DNA of 64,000 nucleotides, from positions 303,279,450-303,343,449 of the forward strand of contig NC_081408.1 of assembly GCF_030272615.1 (NCBI RefSeq), given 5' to 3'. Source of the stretch: Cryptomeria japonica (Eukaryota > Streptophyta > Pinopsida > Cupressales > Cupressaceae). Under the pieces are notes generated by a model. That model ran no database searches. It was not told where the DNA came from and worked only from the letters and a program-made list of their open reading frames with translations. Of the stretch, positions 23,183-35,869 are shown piece by piece. Position 1 is the first letter of the stretch, and the number at the start of each line of letters is the position of its first letter. The translations under genes were made by a program, and so were the position numbers.

Positions 23183-24270
23183 CTATTTCTCTTAATGAAA
23201 AGAGTAGTGTAGATGATGTCTATTGGGTTGAAGGTCTAAAGCACAATCTTTTTAGTGTGGCACAACTCAATGACAGAGGATACCCATTGGAATTTAAAAA
23301 TGGTATGTGTAAAATCTATGACAACAAAGGTGAACTGATTGCAACCGGGAAGCAAACTAAAGGTAACTTGTTTCATCTTAATCCTAAAGTCAACAACTTT
23401 TAATTGCAAAGATAGAGGATAGTTGGAATTGGCATAGGAGATTTTGTCATATAAACTTTGATAACATTGTTAAAGTGATTAAGTCCAAGACAGTGAGAGG
23501 CTTGCCTTAGTTAGACAAACCGGTTAATGCTCTATGCAAAGAATGTCAATTGGGAAAGATGACATCCTCAACTTTCAAGAGAAAATATTTTTTAGAAGAA
23601 AATTTGTTAGATTTGGTTCATACAAATCTTTGTGGACCAATAAGAACAAAAAGTATTCAAGGTGATAGATATTTCATGATCTTCACTGATGATTACTCAA
23701 GGATGATGTGGGCCACATTCTTGAAGGATAAGACTAAAGCTTTTGGTAAGTTCAAGGCATTCAGGGCCTTAGCTAAGAAAGAGAGCGGTAAGAAGATAAA
23801 GTGTCTGAGGACAGATCAAGGCAGTGAATTTACTTCTAAAGAATTCACTAGGTATTGTGAAGAAAATGGTATCAAGCGAAAGCTTTCTACACCAAGGACA
23901 CCACAGCAGAATGGTATCACAGAGAGAAACAACCAGTCAGTTTTTGAATCTGCTAGGACGATGTTGATACAAGGAGGTGTAGCAAAAACTTTTCAGAGAA
24001 TTTGTTAGCACAACTATCTACACTCTGAACCAGATTCTGGTAAAGAGAGGTAAAGATAAGACTCCTTATGAATATCGGTATGGTAGATCACCTAATGTTA
24101 GTTATTTTAGAATATTTGGAAGCAAATGTTTTATTAAGAGAGGTGATTATATTAGCAAATTTGAGGCTAAAAGTGATGAAGGTATATTTCTTGGCTATTC
24201 CACCAAGAGTAAGGCCTACAAGTGTTTTAACAATCGAACACAAAGAATTGTTGAGAGTGTTGATGTTTGA
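23183..24270 (+). pseudogene. Copia 1 gag-pre-integrase and integrase
   Basis: After transposon A the protein resumes with VYWVEGLKHNLFSVAQLNDR. A shift near 23400 is followed by WHRRFCHINF and CKECQLGKM, the HHCC zinc-binding head of integrase. The catalytic core follows: VHTNLCGP, RTDQGSEF and TPQQNGITERNN. The first catalytic residue is Asn (codon 23625-23627) where Copia integrases have Asp; the second Asp and the Glu are present. A stop at 24006 and another shift separate the downstream YLGYS-type region (about 24060-24260). Confidence 0.92.
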
Positions 24271-26115
24271 GTGGATGAAATTCTTGAAGTCTTAGAGGAA
24301 ACTAGTTCAAAAAAAAAGGATGAAGATCCTTGCATGTTGTTTTCGGAACCCAAAACTGTGAAATTTGAAACTGGCAAAGAAAATATTGATGTACCAGTTC
24401 AATTGAAATACATAAATTCAGAAGAAGATGATGATAATGAAGAAGCTAAACTTGAAGATAATGATCATTTTATTCCAAGCTATGTGAAACTAGATCACAA
24501 TCCTAAAAAAATTATTGGGGATAGGGATGTTGGAGTACTAACCAGAAGAAGAATCAGAGAGAATTCTTGCATGATCTCCACTATTGAACCAAGAACTGCT
24601 AAGGAAGCTTTTGGTGATGATCATTGGGTTAAAGCTATGGAGGATGAATTAGATCAAATTGAGAAGAACAAGACATGGACCCTGGTACCCCGATCGGTAA
24701 ATAAAAATGTGATAGGAACTAAGTGGGTTTTCAAGAATAAGTTGAATGAAGATGGTGTTGTAGTTTGCAATAAATCTAGGCTGGTTCACAAAGGTTATGT
24801 ACAAGAGGAAGGAGAAGACTATGGTGAAACTTTTGCACCAATGGCAAGACTGGAAGGTGTCAGAACTTTACTTGCATTTGCTACACACAATAAATCTAAG
24901 GTATACCAGATGGATGTTAAGTCAGCGTTTTTGAATGGGATACTTGAAGAAGAAGTATACATTGAGCCGCTAGATGGTTATGCTCTGATTGATAAGAAAG
25001 ACATAGTATGAAAATTTCATAAAGCTTTATATGGATTAAAGAAGGCACCTAGAGAATGGTATGAAAGGCTTCATACACATCTAATGAAGATAGACTTTCT
25101 AAGAACCAGTGATGATAGTAACATATATCTCAAATCTGAAGGAGATAAAATACTAGTCAGCGAAGTATTTGTTGATGATATCATATTTGGAGGTAATAAT
25201 GAAATGAGCAACAGTTTTGCAGATGAAATGAAAAATGAGTTTGAAATGTCTTTAGTGGGGGAAATAAAAATTTGCATAGGCTTGTGAATACAACAAATAA
25301 AGAATGGTATTTTCATCACACAGTCTAAGTATGTGAAAGAGGTCTTGAAGACATTTGGCATGAGTGACTGTAAACCAGTTGGGACACCTATGGTTATAGG
25401 TTGTAAGTTGTCTAAGGAAGATGAGTCCAAATCTATTGATGAGAAGGAATACAGGTCAATGATTGGAAAATTGCACTATTTTGTTCACAGCAAACTAGAC
25501 ATAGCTCATGTAGTTGGCATAGTTGATAGATTCCATAAGAATCCTAAGGAAACACATCAACCAAAAGAATTTTTAGATACTTGAAAAGGTATTGTTGATT
25601 ATGGTTAATGGTATCCATATGGAGGAAATTTTGACTTGAAAGTGTACACAGATGCAGATTGGGCAAGAAATGTTGATGACTGGAAAAGCACAACCAGTGG
25701 AGCATTTTTTCTTAGAGGAAGGCTTGTTTCATGGAGTAGTAAGAAGCAGAGTTGTACTTCACAATCTACTATTGAAGCTAAGTATGTTGTAGCTTACATG
25801 AATTGCACATAGGCTATATGGATGAGGCACATTTTGGAAGGTTTTAAGATGAAGATTTCAGAACCTATAAATATTTTATGTGATAATACAAGCACCATAA
25901 ATATTTCCAAGAACCCTATTTTACACATACAAACCAAGCATATTGAATTGAAGTATTATTTCTTGAGGGAAAGAGTTCAGAGTAAAGATGTGATCTTGGA
26001 GCATGTTTCTACCAAGGAGCAGCTTGTAGATATTTTTACTAAACCTCTGCCCAAGACTACTTTTGAGTATCTTAGAAGTCAGTTAGGAGTTGTCCCTCTT
26101 CATGAAGTCAGTTAA
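24271..26115 (+). pseudogene. Copia 1 reverse transcriptase and RNase H
   Basis: One frame runs through but is broken by stops at 25009, 25285, 25582, about 25606 and 25810. Motifs in order: TKWVFKNKLNEDG, YGETFAPMARLEGVRTLLA, QMDVKSAFLNG, the active-site FVDDIIFGG (Asp codons 25174-25179), QSKYVKEVLKTFGM. The RNase H part follows: VYTDADWARN, SWSSKKQSCTSQSTIEAKY and the C-terminal TKHIELKYYFLRE. The enzyme copies element RNA to DNA in the particle. The order and spacing are standard Copia. Confidence 0.95.
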
Positions 26116-26432
26116 ATATGACATACATTACATCAGTCTTGGAGCTACATGCAAAATTTTACAGGAGGATTGGTGTAGAAGTGGATTTATTCCATAGGGG
26201 AGCATCAAGTTGTAGATTGTTGATGATGCACAATGAAATTTGACATTACATGTTTTACTTTCAATTTGCCATTGTTGTCAAAGGGGGAGAAGAATTGTGT
26301 CATTATGGGAAGGAGAACCAACGACAAGTTGAAGACATAGAGAGTATGGTGAATACTTGCTAATGTAAACTAGGATTCCTATTCACAATTTCACAGCAAT
26401 CAATGGTGTTGATATTTGTATTGCCATCAATG

Positions 26433-26446
26433 CCAAAGGGGGAGAT
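26433..26446 (+). promoter_or_regulatory. Polypurine tract of Copia 1
   Basis: 'ccaaagggggaga' directly precedes the 3' LTR and would prime plus-strand DNA synthesis in an active element. Confidence 0.88.
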
Positions 26447-27800
26447 TGTTGGTATTTGCATGAAGATTGCATTAATGATATGTTATGTTGTCATTGATGT
26501 CAATTAAATCAGTAATGATATTGTTGATATTGTTGTAATATTGTTACTATAACCAATAGGAAGAATTTGTAGAGTGAACCGGTAACTGGTGTAAACCTTA
26601 TCTATTGGTGTAACTAGTAAACCCTACCTATTATTTTTGATAAACCCTAACCGATTAAGTTTCATGAATTGGCTATATTGGTTTATGATCTGATGATGAG
26701 TGGTAATGATGATGACACACATGATTATTGTATGAAAAGAATTTCAAGAGATTTTGGCGAGTTGGTGTAATGGTTTTTGTCTATGGAAAGAGAAAATTTA
26801 TTACATCTAATGGAAAGCGCATGATGAGTTACTAAGTTCAATGAAGCGGTGATCAAGGAGTGATCAAGGCTTTCTTGATTGATGTGCAGAGATTGATATG
26901 TAATCAAACAGTCATACTTGAAATGAGTTTATTTGTAATCTCGATGAGAGTTAGGTTTTTGTTTTGTTACTGACCTGATTGATTTGTATTTAAGGTCGAT
27001 GAAGTTTAGTTTTAGAGAGTTGGCAAAGAGATAGACACAATTCAGTTGAGTGTGTGGTTGCCGAACCGAATGATGTATCTACAGTTTGAGTAAAGGAAGA
27101 TAGGAGCATGAAATGGATTTGATCAAGCAACTGTAGTGCTATTCAGATAGATCAGCAAACTCCTATTGTTTTCTAACAATTACAGCAGAATTGAAATCCC
27201 CTAGCCGGGTAAGCTCTAACAAGCTTGTTGCTATTAAAATCCTCTAACAAGGTGGTCCATTAGAATGGATTTTCAAATCCTCTACCGAGGTTACTCCTTA
27301 CAAGGTATTGCTTCTAACAAGGCATTTGTAGTCAATCCCTTAACCAGGTGATTCCTAACAAGATCAATTCTTAATAGGACTTCTTGTAAAGCTTCAACAG
27401 GCTAGGCTCCTAACAGGGCAAACTTTGGAAGAGTTCAGATAGTTATCTTGTGAGTCTCATCTCACTATGGTTTTTACCTATTTTGGTTTCCATGTCAAAA
27501 ATATTTGTTTCAAGTGGTGAATGTTTTTGTGGTTATGTTTTCATGGTTGATTTACTTAACTACTTAACTATTTTGATAAGTCATGATAACCGGAAGCATT
27601 GAGATATGAAGAAGTTGTTCACTATTAATTTGTTATAACAAACAACCGGTTTATCTTATGATTTTTTTATCTTGATAGAGTTATTATTGTAAGTTTACTT
27701 TGAGAGATTGATTGGTGAAGTTTATATCAGTTTTTCTATCTACTGATTCAGCTCCCCTCTCAGTAGTTGATTGGATACTTTTTCTTTCATCATACCATCA
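26447..27800 (+). repeat. 3' LTR of Copia 1
   Basis: It begins TGTTGGTATTTGC and ends CATACCATCA, matching the 5' LTR with substitutions and a small insertion near 27390-27430 ('aggctaggctcctaac'). It is followed by the TACAC duplication. Confidence 0.93.
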
Positions 27801-27947
27801 TACACATACATGTGACATCCATGAACATACATAAGTGGGTCATACACATAAAATTTGTTAGTCTATGGATCATTTTCATCATAATTTGTATACATTCTAG
27901 AAACATAATCACTATTATAACTACATGTCCTTTTGATTGCCCATGTA

Positions 27948-28160
27948 ATCATGTACAAATAAATCATATATCATCAATGCGACTACATCAATGCACTCAT
28001 GTACAAATACATCATATATCATCAATACAACTACATCAGTGTACCCATGTACCAATACATTCTATATCGTCAATACAAGTACATTAATGTACTCATGTAC
28101 AAATACATTGTATATCAGCAATATAACTACATCAATGTACCCATGTACAAATACAACGTC
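27948..28160 (+). repeat. 48-bp tandem array
   Basis: 'catgtacaaatacatcata' followed by 'tcatcaatacaactacatc' repeats about four times with a period near 48. It lies just downstream of Copia 1 and belongs to the sequence that element invaded. The small Cys/Thr-rich frames across it are artefacts. Confidence 0.85.
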
Positions 28161-28975
28161 CTACTCCATGTGACTCTGATATCCTCACGTCCTACTCCAA
28201 GCTTATGTAGAGAAGTACCTTCATATAAAGGAAGACATACACAAGCAACGTGAACAACATATTTTTATGATCATTCTTTGAAATGAAAATAGGTTAGTCC
28301 TAATTAACCTAGGATAACTCTAATGAAAATAGGACAGCCCCAACCATAGGGACATGTTATTATTAATAATGTATTGTACCTTCCATTTCTTATAGTCTCT
28401 AATCAAAATAACAACTTCACAAATATTTGATTTGGTAGTTGAATAAGATTTTCCTATGATTTTCCTAGCTCTTGCATTCTCAAGCCATGACAAAGAATAA
28501 GTCTCAAAACTAAATAAATGCAAATATCTACATAAGTGTACTATACCTATAACAACCATAATCAAAATAGGACAACCACCATAACCTCATGCCATACTCA
28601 AAGCTTGTACCCACAATGTTGAAGCAAAAGTTGATGCAATAGTATTGTCCATTAAAAAGATCTCAATTTTTTAAGGATTGTTAATAAACATAAACAATGT
28701 GAACAACAAAGTTTTAAGATCATTCTTTAAAATGAAATGTTTGGTAATAAATCAAGAGGTAGGATTGCATAACATGAAGATAGCTTCTTATTAATTACAT
28801 CCAATGTGCACACAATGTTGAAGTAAAATGTTGATGCAATAGTATTGCCCACAATAAAAGACCTGAGAATTGTTAAGAATTAACAACAAAAACATAAACT
28901 CCAACATACATTTCACTCAACAATGGTTAAAATCAAACATGTATATGAATAAGATGTGGAAATTATCATACTTGT
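28161..28975. other. Unassigned, with a dispersed-repeat trace
   Basis: Around 28290-28340 there is a degenerate 'cctaattaacctaggataac' like the arrays at 7930-8290 and 59160-59395. The phrase 'gttgatgcaatagtattg' occurs twice (about 28632 and 28832). No gene is recognised. Confidence 0.5.
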
Positions 28976-28979
28976 CCCA

Positions 28980-30573
28980 TTTTGTATGACCTAGATATGC
29001 TAGTAATGTGTGCCTAAAGGGTCATCTCTTAGCTTAAGAGTATATAGAATTGCTTCATGATTGACATTACTAACTGTCCATAGTTATTTTTCCCTTGGTT
29101 TGGCATGATGCTTCAATAACTTAACATTTGTTTCTATAACAGGGAGTGAATACACAGGAATAGTTGTGTTTCTCATAGTCTTGAAATGTAGGTATTGCCA
29201 CTCTTTCTAATCATGTATGCTTGCAATCAAGTTCTAGCAACAACAACTGAATCTGTAGGAAACATGAATCCATGATAATCTTTCATTGGTTGTGTTAGCT
29301 TCTTCTTTCCTTGTATGCATTTTTCCAACCAATAGTCTAATCTCTCTTAATTCCCCTGTGGTGCAACAAATGCAAAAAAATGTCCTGGCTATAGAATATT
29401 TGAAAGATGACCATAATCAAGTGAACTTTTCATCTCATCATGTAAAGAGGATATTGCTTTAGATAAAGGAGTTATATACTATGGAATCCAAGTATCTACC
29501 CACTCACTTGACTCACATTGATCACTGTCACACTAAATATGATTTTGACAAAAACAAGCCAACTCTTGTGTCCAAATGGTCCATGTACTTGCATTTGAGG
29601 TTCAAAATGAATCCATCTTTGAAGATTATTTGATTGCCTAACAATCCAACTTGTATCTTATTGAGACCTCATTAACAAACCAAAAGAACCCATGCACTTC
29701 TAAATCAAGTGTTCCTCCTCATGACAATGCTATAGTACAATAGTCAATAATAGAATGTGCATCATAATGTAGCACCTGGAATCCTCAATTTCTCTTTAAC
29801 CAAATCTATCTTTACACAAGCACCTACTGCATCATTCTCCCCTTTCCCATGCCCAACATTAAAAAAATAATCTAAATATGAGGTACACCCCTCTCTACAT
29901 GCATTCTACTCAACTAATAAAACATATGACTATTCTTGAATTGACCTATCCAGTTATCTAACCAAATGAAATGTCGACCTATGGAAATATCTTTTTCCTA
30001 CAAGAGCTCAAAATAATTCTCAAAACAATGTTGCACATACTCCAATGAGTAAGATCTATCATCACTCATATAAAAATGGTAAGGCCCCTCATTATCTTCC
30101 TCTCCTCTTTTGTACCATCAAGGGCATGTTTATATGTGATGTAGACAAAATTAACAATCTGAACGAAATTGTAATATTGAGATTGTATCTCATTATGTGG
30201 TTGCAATGTGTAACTTTCTGCAAAATCAACCACTGATATAATAGTGCCAATCAGAAAGATTCCTTATATATCTTGAAATGTTGACTCAACCAATAATACC
30301 CGTGGCTATGCCTTGCATACTTGTAGAAAATAATTTCTTTAAAAATCTGAAATAAAATCAGCAACATTGTCTTCTCTAGAGACCAACACACATCTAGAAA
30401 ATTCACCTCCACTCTTCAAACTATATTTGACCATCTCATATCTCTTTTTTTCAACAATTTTCTTTCCAAATTCATGTTCACTGCACACCTCATGAAAACA
30501 TGAAACAAACTTTGACAAGCCACCACATTGTGAACACTTGTCATTGTTGTATTGTTGAAATTGTTTGGGAGAT
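28980..30573 (-). pseudogene. Transposase fragment F (C-terminal half)
   Basis: Translating the minus strand gives, in order, CSQCGGLSKFVSC (about 30530-30490), VVDFAESYTLQPHNEIQSQYY (about 30245-30170), YHFYMSDDRSYSLEYVQHCF, HFIWLDNWIGQFKNSHMFYW, FFNVGHGKGENDAVGACVK (about 29865-29810), and a worn C-terminal domain near 29390-29220. These line up block by block with copy A. Stops and shifts are frequent. The N-terminal half is missing because a Copia LTR follows at about 30574. F is a more diverged, probably older member than A. Confidence 0.8.
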
Positions 30574-30749
30574 TGTTATAGTCTGTTGGATTTGGTTGTT
30601 GGAACTGGATATGTTGTTGTCATTGATGTCAACATATTCCTGTGAGTTTTTCTGGTGATATTGGGAACATTTTCTAATCCGGTTTGTTGTTCTTTGGTTA
30701 CTGGTTCCTGTTGTTCCTGTTGGTCTTCCCTCTGATATATTCTGGTATG
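30574..30749 (+). mobile_element. Copia-type LTR remnant 3, first piece
   Basis: The piece begins TGTTATAGTCTGTTGG, preceded by a purine run 'tttgggaga'. It contains 'gttgtcattgatgtcaac', a phrase found near the start of the Copia 1 LTR and the solo LTR at 48753-49868. It is interrupted at 30750 by transposon B and continues at 38524. The exact start (30574 or 30584) is uncertain. Confidence 0.65.
30746..30749. repeat. 4-bp target duplication of transposon B (left)
   Basis: TATG lies directly before GGGTAAG and again at 38520-38523 directly after ...TACCC. The perfect match fixes both ends of copy B and independently supports a 4-bp duplication for the family. Confidence 0.9.
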
Positions 30750-30897
30750 GGGTAAGTGCACCAAGTTGTGGTACCAAAAAGGTCCCACTTTTTATCTTTT
30801 CATAAAAATGCGTCATTGGCATGAAAAGGTCATCCAAACCTATGGATTGGATGCCCAAGGCAAATCCAACCCAAAGGGTTGGTATTCTCCTAGGCAA

Positions 30898-31095
30898 ACC
30901 ATTTGGTGAGTGTCAAATATGGTGCTCACCAAATGCAAAATTTTGAATTTTCACATTTGGCGCACGCCAAATTTGGCGCTTGCCAAATGCAAAATATTGA
31001 ATTTTTACATTTGGCACTCGTCAAATGTGAAAAGTCAATTTTTTGCATTTGGTGAGTGCCAAATTTAGCATGCGCCAAATGTTTTGCATTGTCTA
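30898..31095. repeat. Palindrome cassette of B (left): TTTGGCGC..GCGCCAAA
   Basis: 'catttggcgcacgccaaat', 'tttggcgcttgccaaat', 'catttggcactcgtcaaatg' and further variants recur in a row. It is adjacent to 'ggatgcccaaggcaaatcc', which recurs at 40087 and, inverted, near 37680. The motif differs from that of copy A but holds the same position inside the end. Confidence 0.85.
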
Positions 31096-31314
31096 ATGTG
31101 AAGGTTTTGTGAGTGTGTATATTTTCCAATCTGGGCATAAGTTATATCCAGCCCCGAAGGAGAATATATACATAAAATATAACATTTAAGTATAGCTCTA
31201 TAGGACTTATAATGTAGATTCTAGTTTTTAGAGGATCATATTAAATTTCAGACAGTCAAATTTCAGTAGTCAGCATGTCAAATTTTAGTAATCAACATGT
31301 TCCTAGTAGAATTC

Positions 31315-33105
31315 TTTAGCTATGTATCTCACTCTCTTTATCTTCCCCAAACTCTAGACCTATCTCTTTCCCTCTCTTGTCTCTATCACTTCTCTATCCT
31401 TAACTCTCTCCCTCTCTCTTCTCTCTCACTCTCTTATTGTTTCTCTCCCCTCCCACTCCTTTCTCTTGGTCACTACCTATCCCTTTTATCCTCTCTCTCC
31501 CCATATCTATGGTTGTCCCTCCCTCCTATTTACCTCACTACCTCTCCCTCCCTATATTATTACCCACCTTTGTTTCCCCCTCTAGGTTTCTCACTTATCT
31601 AATTGTCCACCCTCTTGTTCTCTCCCTCCCTCTCCACCTTTCTCTCCCTTCTCCTTACCTCTATCTATTTATGCACTCTCTCCCTCTCTTCTCTCTCTCT
31701 CTCTCTCTCTCCAAACTTATCTATCTCCTTATTCTTTAGGTCTCTCACTTCCTCCATGTCTACCCCTCTATCCATCTCCTCTTACTCATCTCTTTGATCT
31801 TCTATCTCTTCTATTCTCCCTCCCTCTCCTCTCCAGGTCTCTACCTTCCTTTATTACTCTCTCCCTCTCTATCTCCCTCTCCCATTCTCTCATCTTCTCT
31901 CTTCCTCTCTTATTCTCTATCTTCAATGTCTAGGGCGTTACCTCTCCATCCCACCCTCTCTCCCCTCTCTAGGTTTCCCCCTCCCTTCCTCTCCACCTAT
32001 CTACCTTTGCATATAGGTCTCGTTACCCACCTCTCTTATCCCCCTCTATCTATCTCACTCCTCTTTGTCCATCTAGGTCTCTAACCTATCTATATTCCCC
32101 CTCTATAGTTCTCTATGTCCCTCTTTACCTCTCTCTCCCTCCTCCTTAACCCTATCCCTTTATGAACTCCCTCCTTTTCTCTTCCTCCCCTAACCTCTTT
32201 ATCTCCTCCTTCCATAGATCTCTCACTCCCTCCATGTCTACCTCTCCATCCATCGCCTCTTACTCCTCTCTTTGTTATTCTATCTCTTCTCTTCTCCCTC
32301 CCTCCCCTTTCGAGGTCTCTCACTCCCCCACTTTTTTATTCTCTCTTCCTCTTTTCTTCTCTCTCTCTACATTATAGGTCATCAACTCTCTCTCACCTCT
32401 CTCAGTTTATCACTTCATTCTTCTTCACCTATCTCCCTCTGAATCATGTCTCATTAATCACCTCTCTCTTCCCCCCTCTATCTATCTCATTCCTCTCTCT
32501 TGTCATCTAGGTCTCTCATCTCTCTTTCCCAATATAGTTCTCTCACCTATTTATTTGTCCCCTCTCTTGTTCTCTCCCTCTCTCTTCCCCTCTATCTCCC
32601 TCCCCCTTTACCCTTATTTATTTTTTAACTCTCTCCTCATCTTCTCTCTTTCCCCCCACCTCTCTATCTTCTCCTTCCCCAAGTCTTGTAGTCCCTCCAT
32701 GTCTACCTCTCCCTTAATCCCCTCATACTCTTCTCTCTCTTTATTCTTTCATCTCTCCTCTTATCCCTCCCTCCCATTTATAGGAATCTCCATTCTTTTC
32801 TTCCCCTCTCCCACTCTATCTCCATCTCCCTCCTTATCCCCATCTCTTTGTCCCTTTCCTACCAATTCTTATTCTCTCTTTACCATCTACATCATCAGAT
32901 TTCTATCACACCCTCTCTACCCCTCTCTAGGTTTCTCCCTCATTCCCTCTCCACCTCTCTACATCTCCATCCATATCTCATTACCAACCTCTCTGTATCC
33001 CCCTCCATCTATCTCAACCCCCTCTCTCTCTCTCACCCTATCTAGGTCTCTCATGCCTCTCTCCCCATATAGGTATCTTATATCTCTATATAACCCATCT
33101 AGGTA
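31315..33105. repeat. CT-rich left arm of B
   Basis: About 1.8 kb of plus-strand pyrimidine-rich sequence with recurring 'ctctctaggtctctcac' phrases. Its outer end matches the reverse complement of the outer GA arm: both carry 'tatctcactctctttatc' followed by 'ccaaactctagacctatctct'. The open frames (Ser/Leu/Pro repeats) are not genes. Confidence 0.92.
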
Positions 33106-33117
33106 TGTGCATGAGCA

Positions 33118-35765
33118 TGATGGGCCATATGACCCCTTAGGAAACCATTACTATCTATCTTAGCACACCATATGACCTCTTAGAACAACATATGGTGTCG
33201 TTACAAGTCATATGGTGTGCTAAGGGGTCATATCATGTCGTTATGAGTCATATGGTATTCTAAGGGGTCATATGGTGTCCTAAGGGGTCATATGGTGCTC
33301 TATGACCCCTTAGGATACCATATGATCTTTTAGAACACCATGTAAGCCCTAACGACACCATATGGTGTCCTAAGGGGTCATATGGTGTTCTATGACCCCT
33401 TAGGATACAATATGAACTCTTAGAACATTATATGAGCCCTAACGATACCATATGGTGTCCTAAGGGGTCATTTGGTGTTTTATGACCGCTAAGGACATAA
33501 CATGACCCCTTAGGACACCATATGACCCCTAATGACACCATATGACCCATAACGACACCATATAATGTCCTAAGGGGTCATATGGTGTTCTAGGACCCCT
33601 TATGACACCATATGGTGTAATTAGGGGTCATATAGTGTCCTAAGGGATCATATGGTGTCATTAGGGGTCATATGGTGTCCTAAGGGGTCATATAGTACCC
33701 TAATGGGTCATATAATACCATATCATCCCTTAGGACACCATATGATCCCTAAGGACACTATATGACCCCTTAGGACACCATATGACCCCTAATGACACCA
33801 TATTGTGTCTTGAGAGGTCATAGGGTGTCACAAGTGGTCATGTCATGTACTAGGATGTTAAAATGGGTCATATGGTGTCCTAGGGGGTCATAAAACACCA
33901 TATGACCCCTTAGGATGCCATATGGTGTCATTAGGAGTCATATGGTGTCCTAAGGGGTGATATGGTGTCCTAAGGGGTCATAAAACACCCAATGACCCCT
34001 TAGGACACCATATGACCCCTTAGGACACCATATGGTGTCGTTAGGGCTCATATGGTCTTCTAAGAAATCATATGATATCCTAAGGAGTCAGATGGTGTCG
34101 TTAGGGGTCATATGGTGTCCTAAGGGGTCATATGATTCCCTAATGGGTCATAGAATATCATATTGACCCCTTAGGACACTATATGATCCCTAACAATACC
34201 AAATTACCCCTAACAATACCAAATGATCCCTTAGGACACCATATGGTGGTCTTAGGGGTCATATGGTGTCCTAGGGGGTCATAGAACACCATATGACCCC
34301 TTAGGTTGCCATATGACCCCTAACGGCACTATATGGTATTTTTAGGGCTCATATGGTATCCTAAGGGGTCATATGGCATCCTAATCAGTCATAGAATACC
34401 ATATGACCCCTTAGGAACACATATGACCCCTAATGTCACCATACAACCCCTTAGGACACCATATGACCCCTAACAACACCACATGGTGTCCTAAGGGGTC
34501 ATATGGTGTTCTATGACCCCCTAGGACACCATATGACCCCTTTTAACATCCTAGTACATGACATGAGCACTTGTGACACCATATGACCCCTCAAGACATA
34601 ATATGGTGTCGTTAGGGGTCATATGGTGTTGTTAGGGATCATATGATGTCCTAAAGGATCATATGGTATTCTATGACCTATTAGGACACAATATAACCCC
34701 TTATGGCACCATATGACCCCTAACGACACCATATGGTGTCATTAGGGGTCATATGGTGTTCTAAGGGGTCTTATAGTGTCCTTAGGGGTCATATGGTGTT
34801 CTAAAACCCCTTAGGATGCCATATGACCCCTAATGACACTATATGATGTCTTAAGGGGTCATATGATGTTGTTAAGGGTCATATGGTGTTCTATGATCCC
34901 TTAGGACACCGTATAACCCCTTAGGACACCATATGGTGTCGTGAGGGGTCATATGGTGTTGTATGGGGTCATATGGTGTCCTAAGGGGACATAGAACACC
35001 ATATGACCCCTTAAGATACCCTATGGTGTTTTTAGGGGCCATATTATGTCCTGAGGGCTCATATGGTGTCCCAAGCGGTCATAGAACACCATATGACCCC
35101 TTGGGACACCATATGGTGTCGTTAGGGATTATATGGTGTTGTATGGGGTCATGTGATGTCCTAAGGGGTCATAGAGCACCATATGACCCCTTAGGACACC
35201 ATATGACCCCATAGAACACCATATAACCTTGAACGACACCATATGACCCCTTAGGACACCATATGGTGTCATTAGGGGTCATATGGTTTTGTGTGTGGTC
35301 ATATGGTGTCGTAAGGGGTCATAAAACACCATATGACCCCTTAGGACATCATATGACCCCTTAGGAAACCATATGACCCCTTTGGACACCATATGGTGTT
35401 GTTAGGAGTCATAAAACACCATATGACCTATTAGGACACCATATGGTGTCATTAGGGGTCATATGGTGTCCTAAGGGGTCATAGAAGACCATATTTCCCC
35501 TTAAGACACCATATGACCCCTTAGGATACCATATGGTGTCCTTAGGGGTGATATTGTGTCCTAAGGGGTCATAGAATACCATATGACCTAATGACACCAT
35601 ATAACCCTTTAGGACACCATATGAACCTTAACAACATCATATGACCCCTTAGGACATGATATGGTGTTGTTAGGGGTCATATGATATCCTAAGGGGTCAT
35701 ATGGTATCAGAAGGGGTCATATGGTGTCTTAAGGGGTCATATGGTGTCCTAAGTATCAATATGAC
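33118..35765. repeat. CATATG-bounded flipping minisatellite, about 2.6 kb
   Basis: The array is built from 20-base units read as 'atatgaccccttaggacacc' or 'atatgacccctaacgacacc' and from their exact inverses 'atatggtgtcctaaggggtc' and 'atatggtgtcgttaggggtc'. Units of either orientation meet at CATATG or CCATATGG, a self-complementary junction, so orientation switches without disturbing the frame of the array. Well over 100 units are present with scattered substitutions. It has no coding content. Confidence 0.95.
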
Positions 35766-35869
35766 CACTATCCTCAACCCTATCTACCCTAAACAATGTT
35801 CCATCAAACTTGTACCACATACCATAAACCTTATATCCTACAACCTATTATCTAAATCCTATACAAGGG

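Larger units (their letters stand above)
8388..27800 (+). mobile_element. Copia LTR retrotransposon 1, with nested DNA transposon A
   Basis: The ends are two matching LTRs (8388-9705 and 26447-27800) flanked by the 5-bp duplication TACAC. A primer-binding site follows the 5' LTR and a purine tract precedes the 3' LTR. The internal order is gag, protease, integrase, reverse transcriptase, RNase H. Integrase before reverse transcriptase is the Copia (Pseudoviridae-type) order. DNA transposon A interrupts it at 10945-23178; without that insert the element would be about 7.2 kb, a normal Copia size. Stops, frameshifts and a lost integrase aspartate show it is dead. Confidence 0.95.

Noticed and set aside
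31297-33163. Long Ser/Leu/Pro open frames in the CT-rich arm
   Set aside because: Compositional artefacts of the repeat arm; the same phrases mirror the GA arm on the other strand.
34963-35600. Frames reading repeated MVSLG/YDPLGH motifs
   Set aside because: Translations of the 20-bp flipping satellite, present on both strands.
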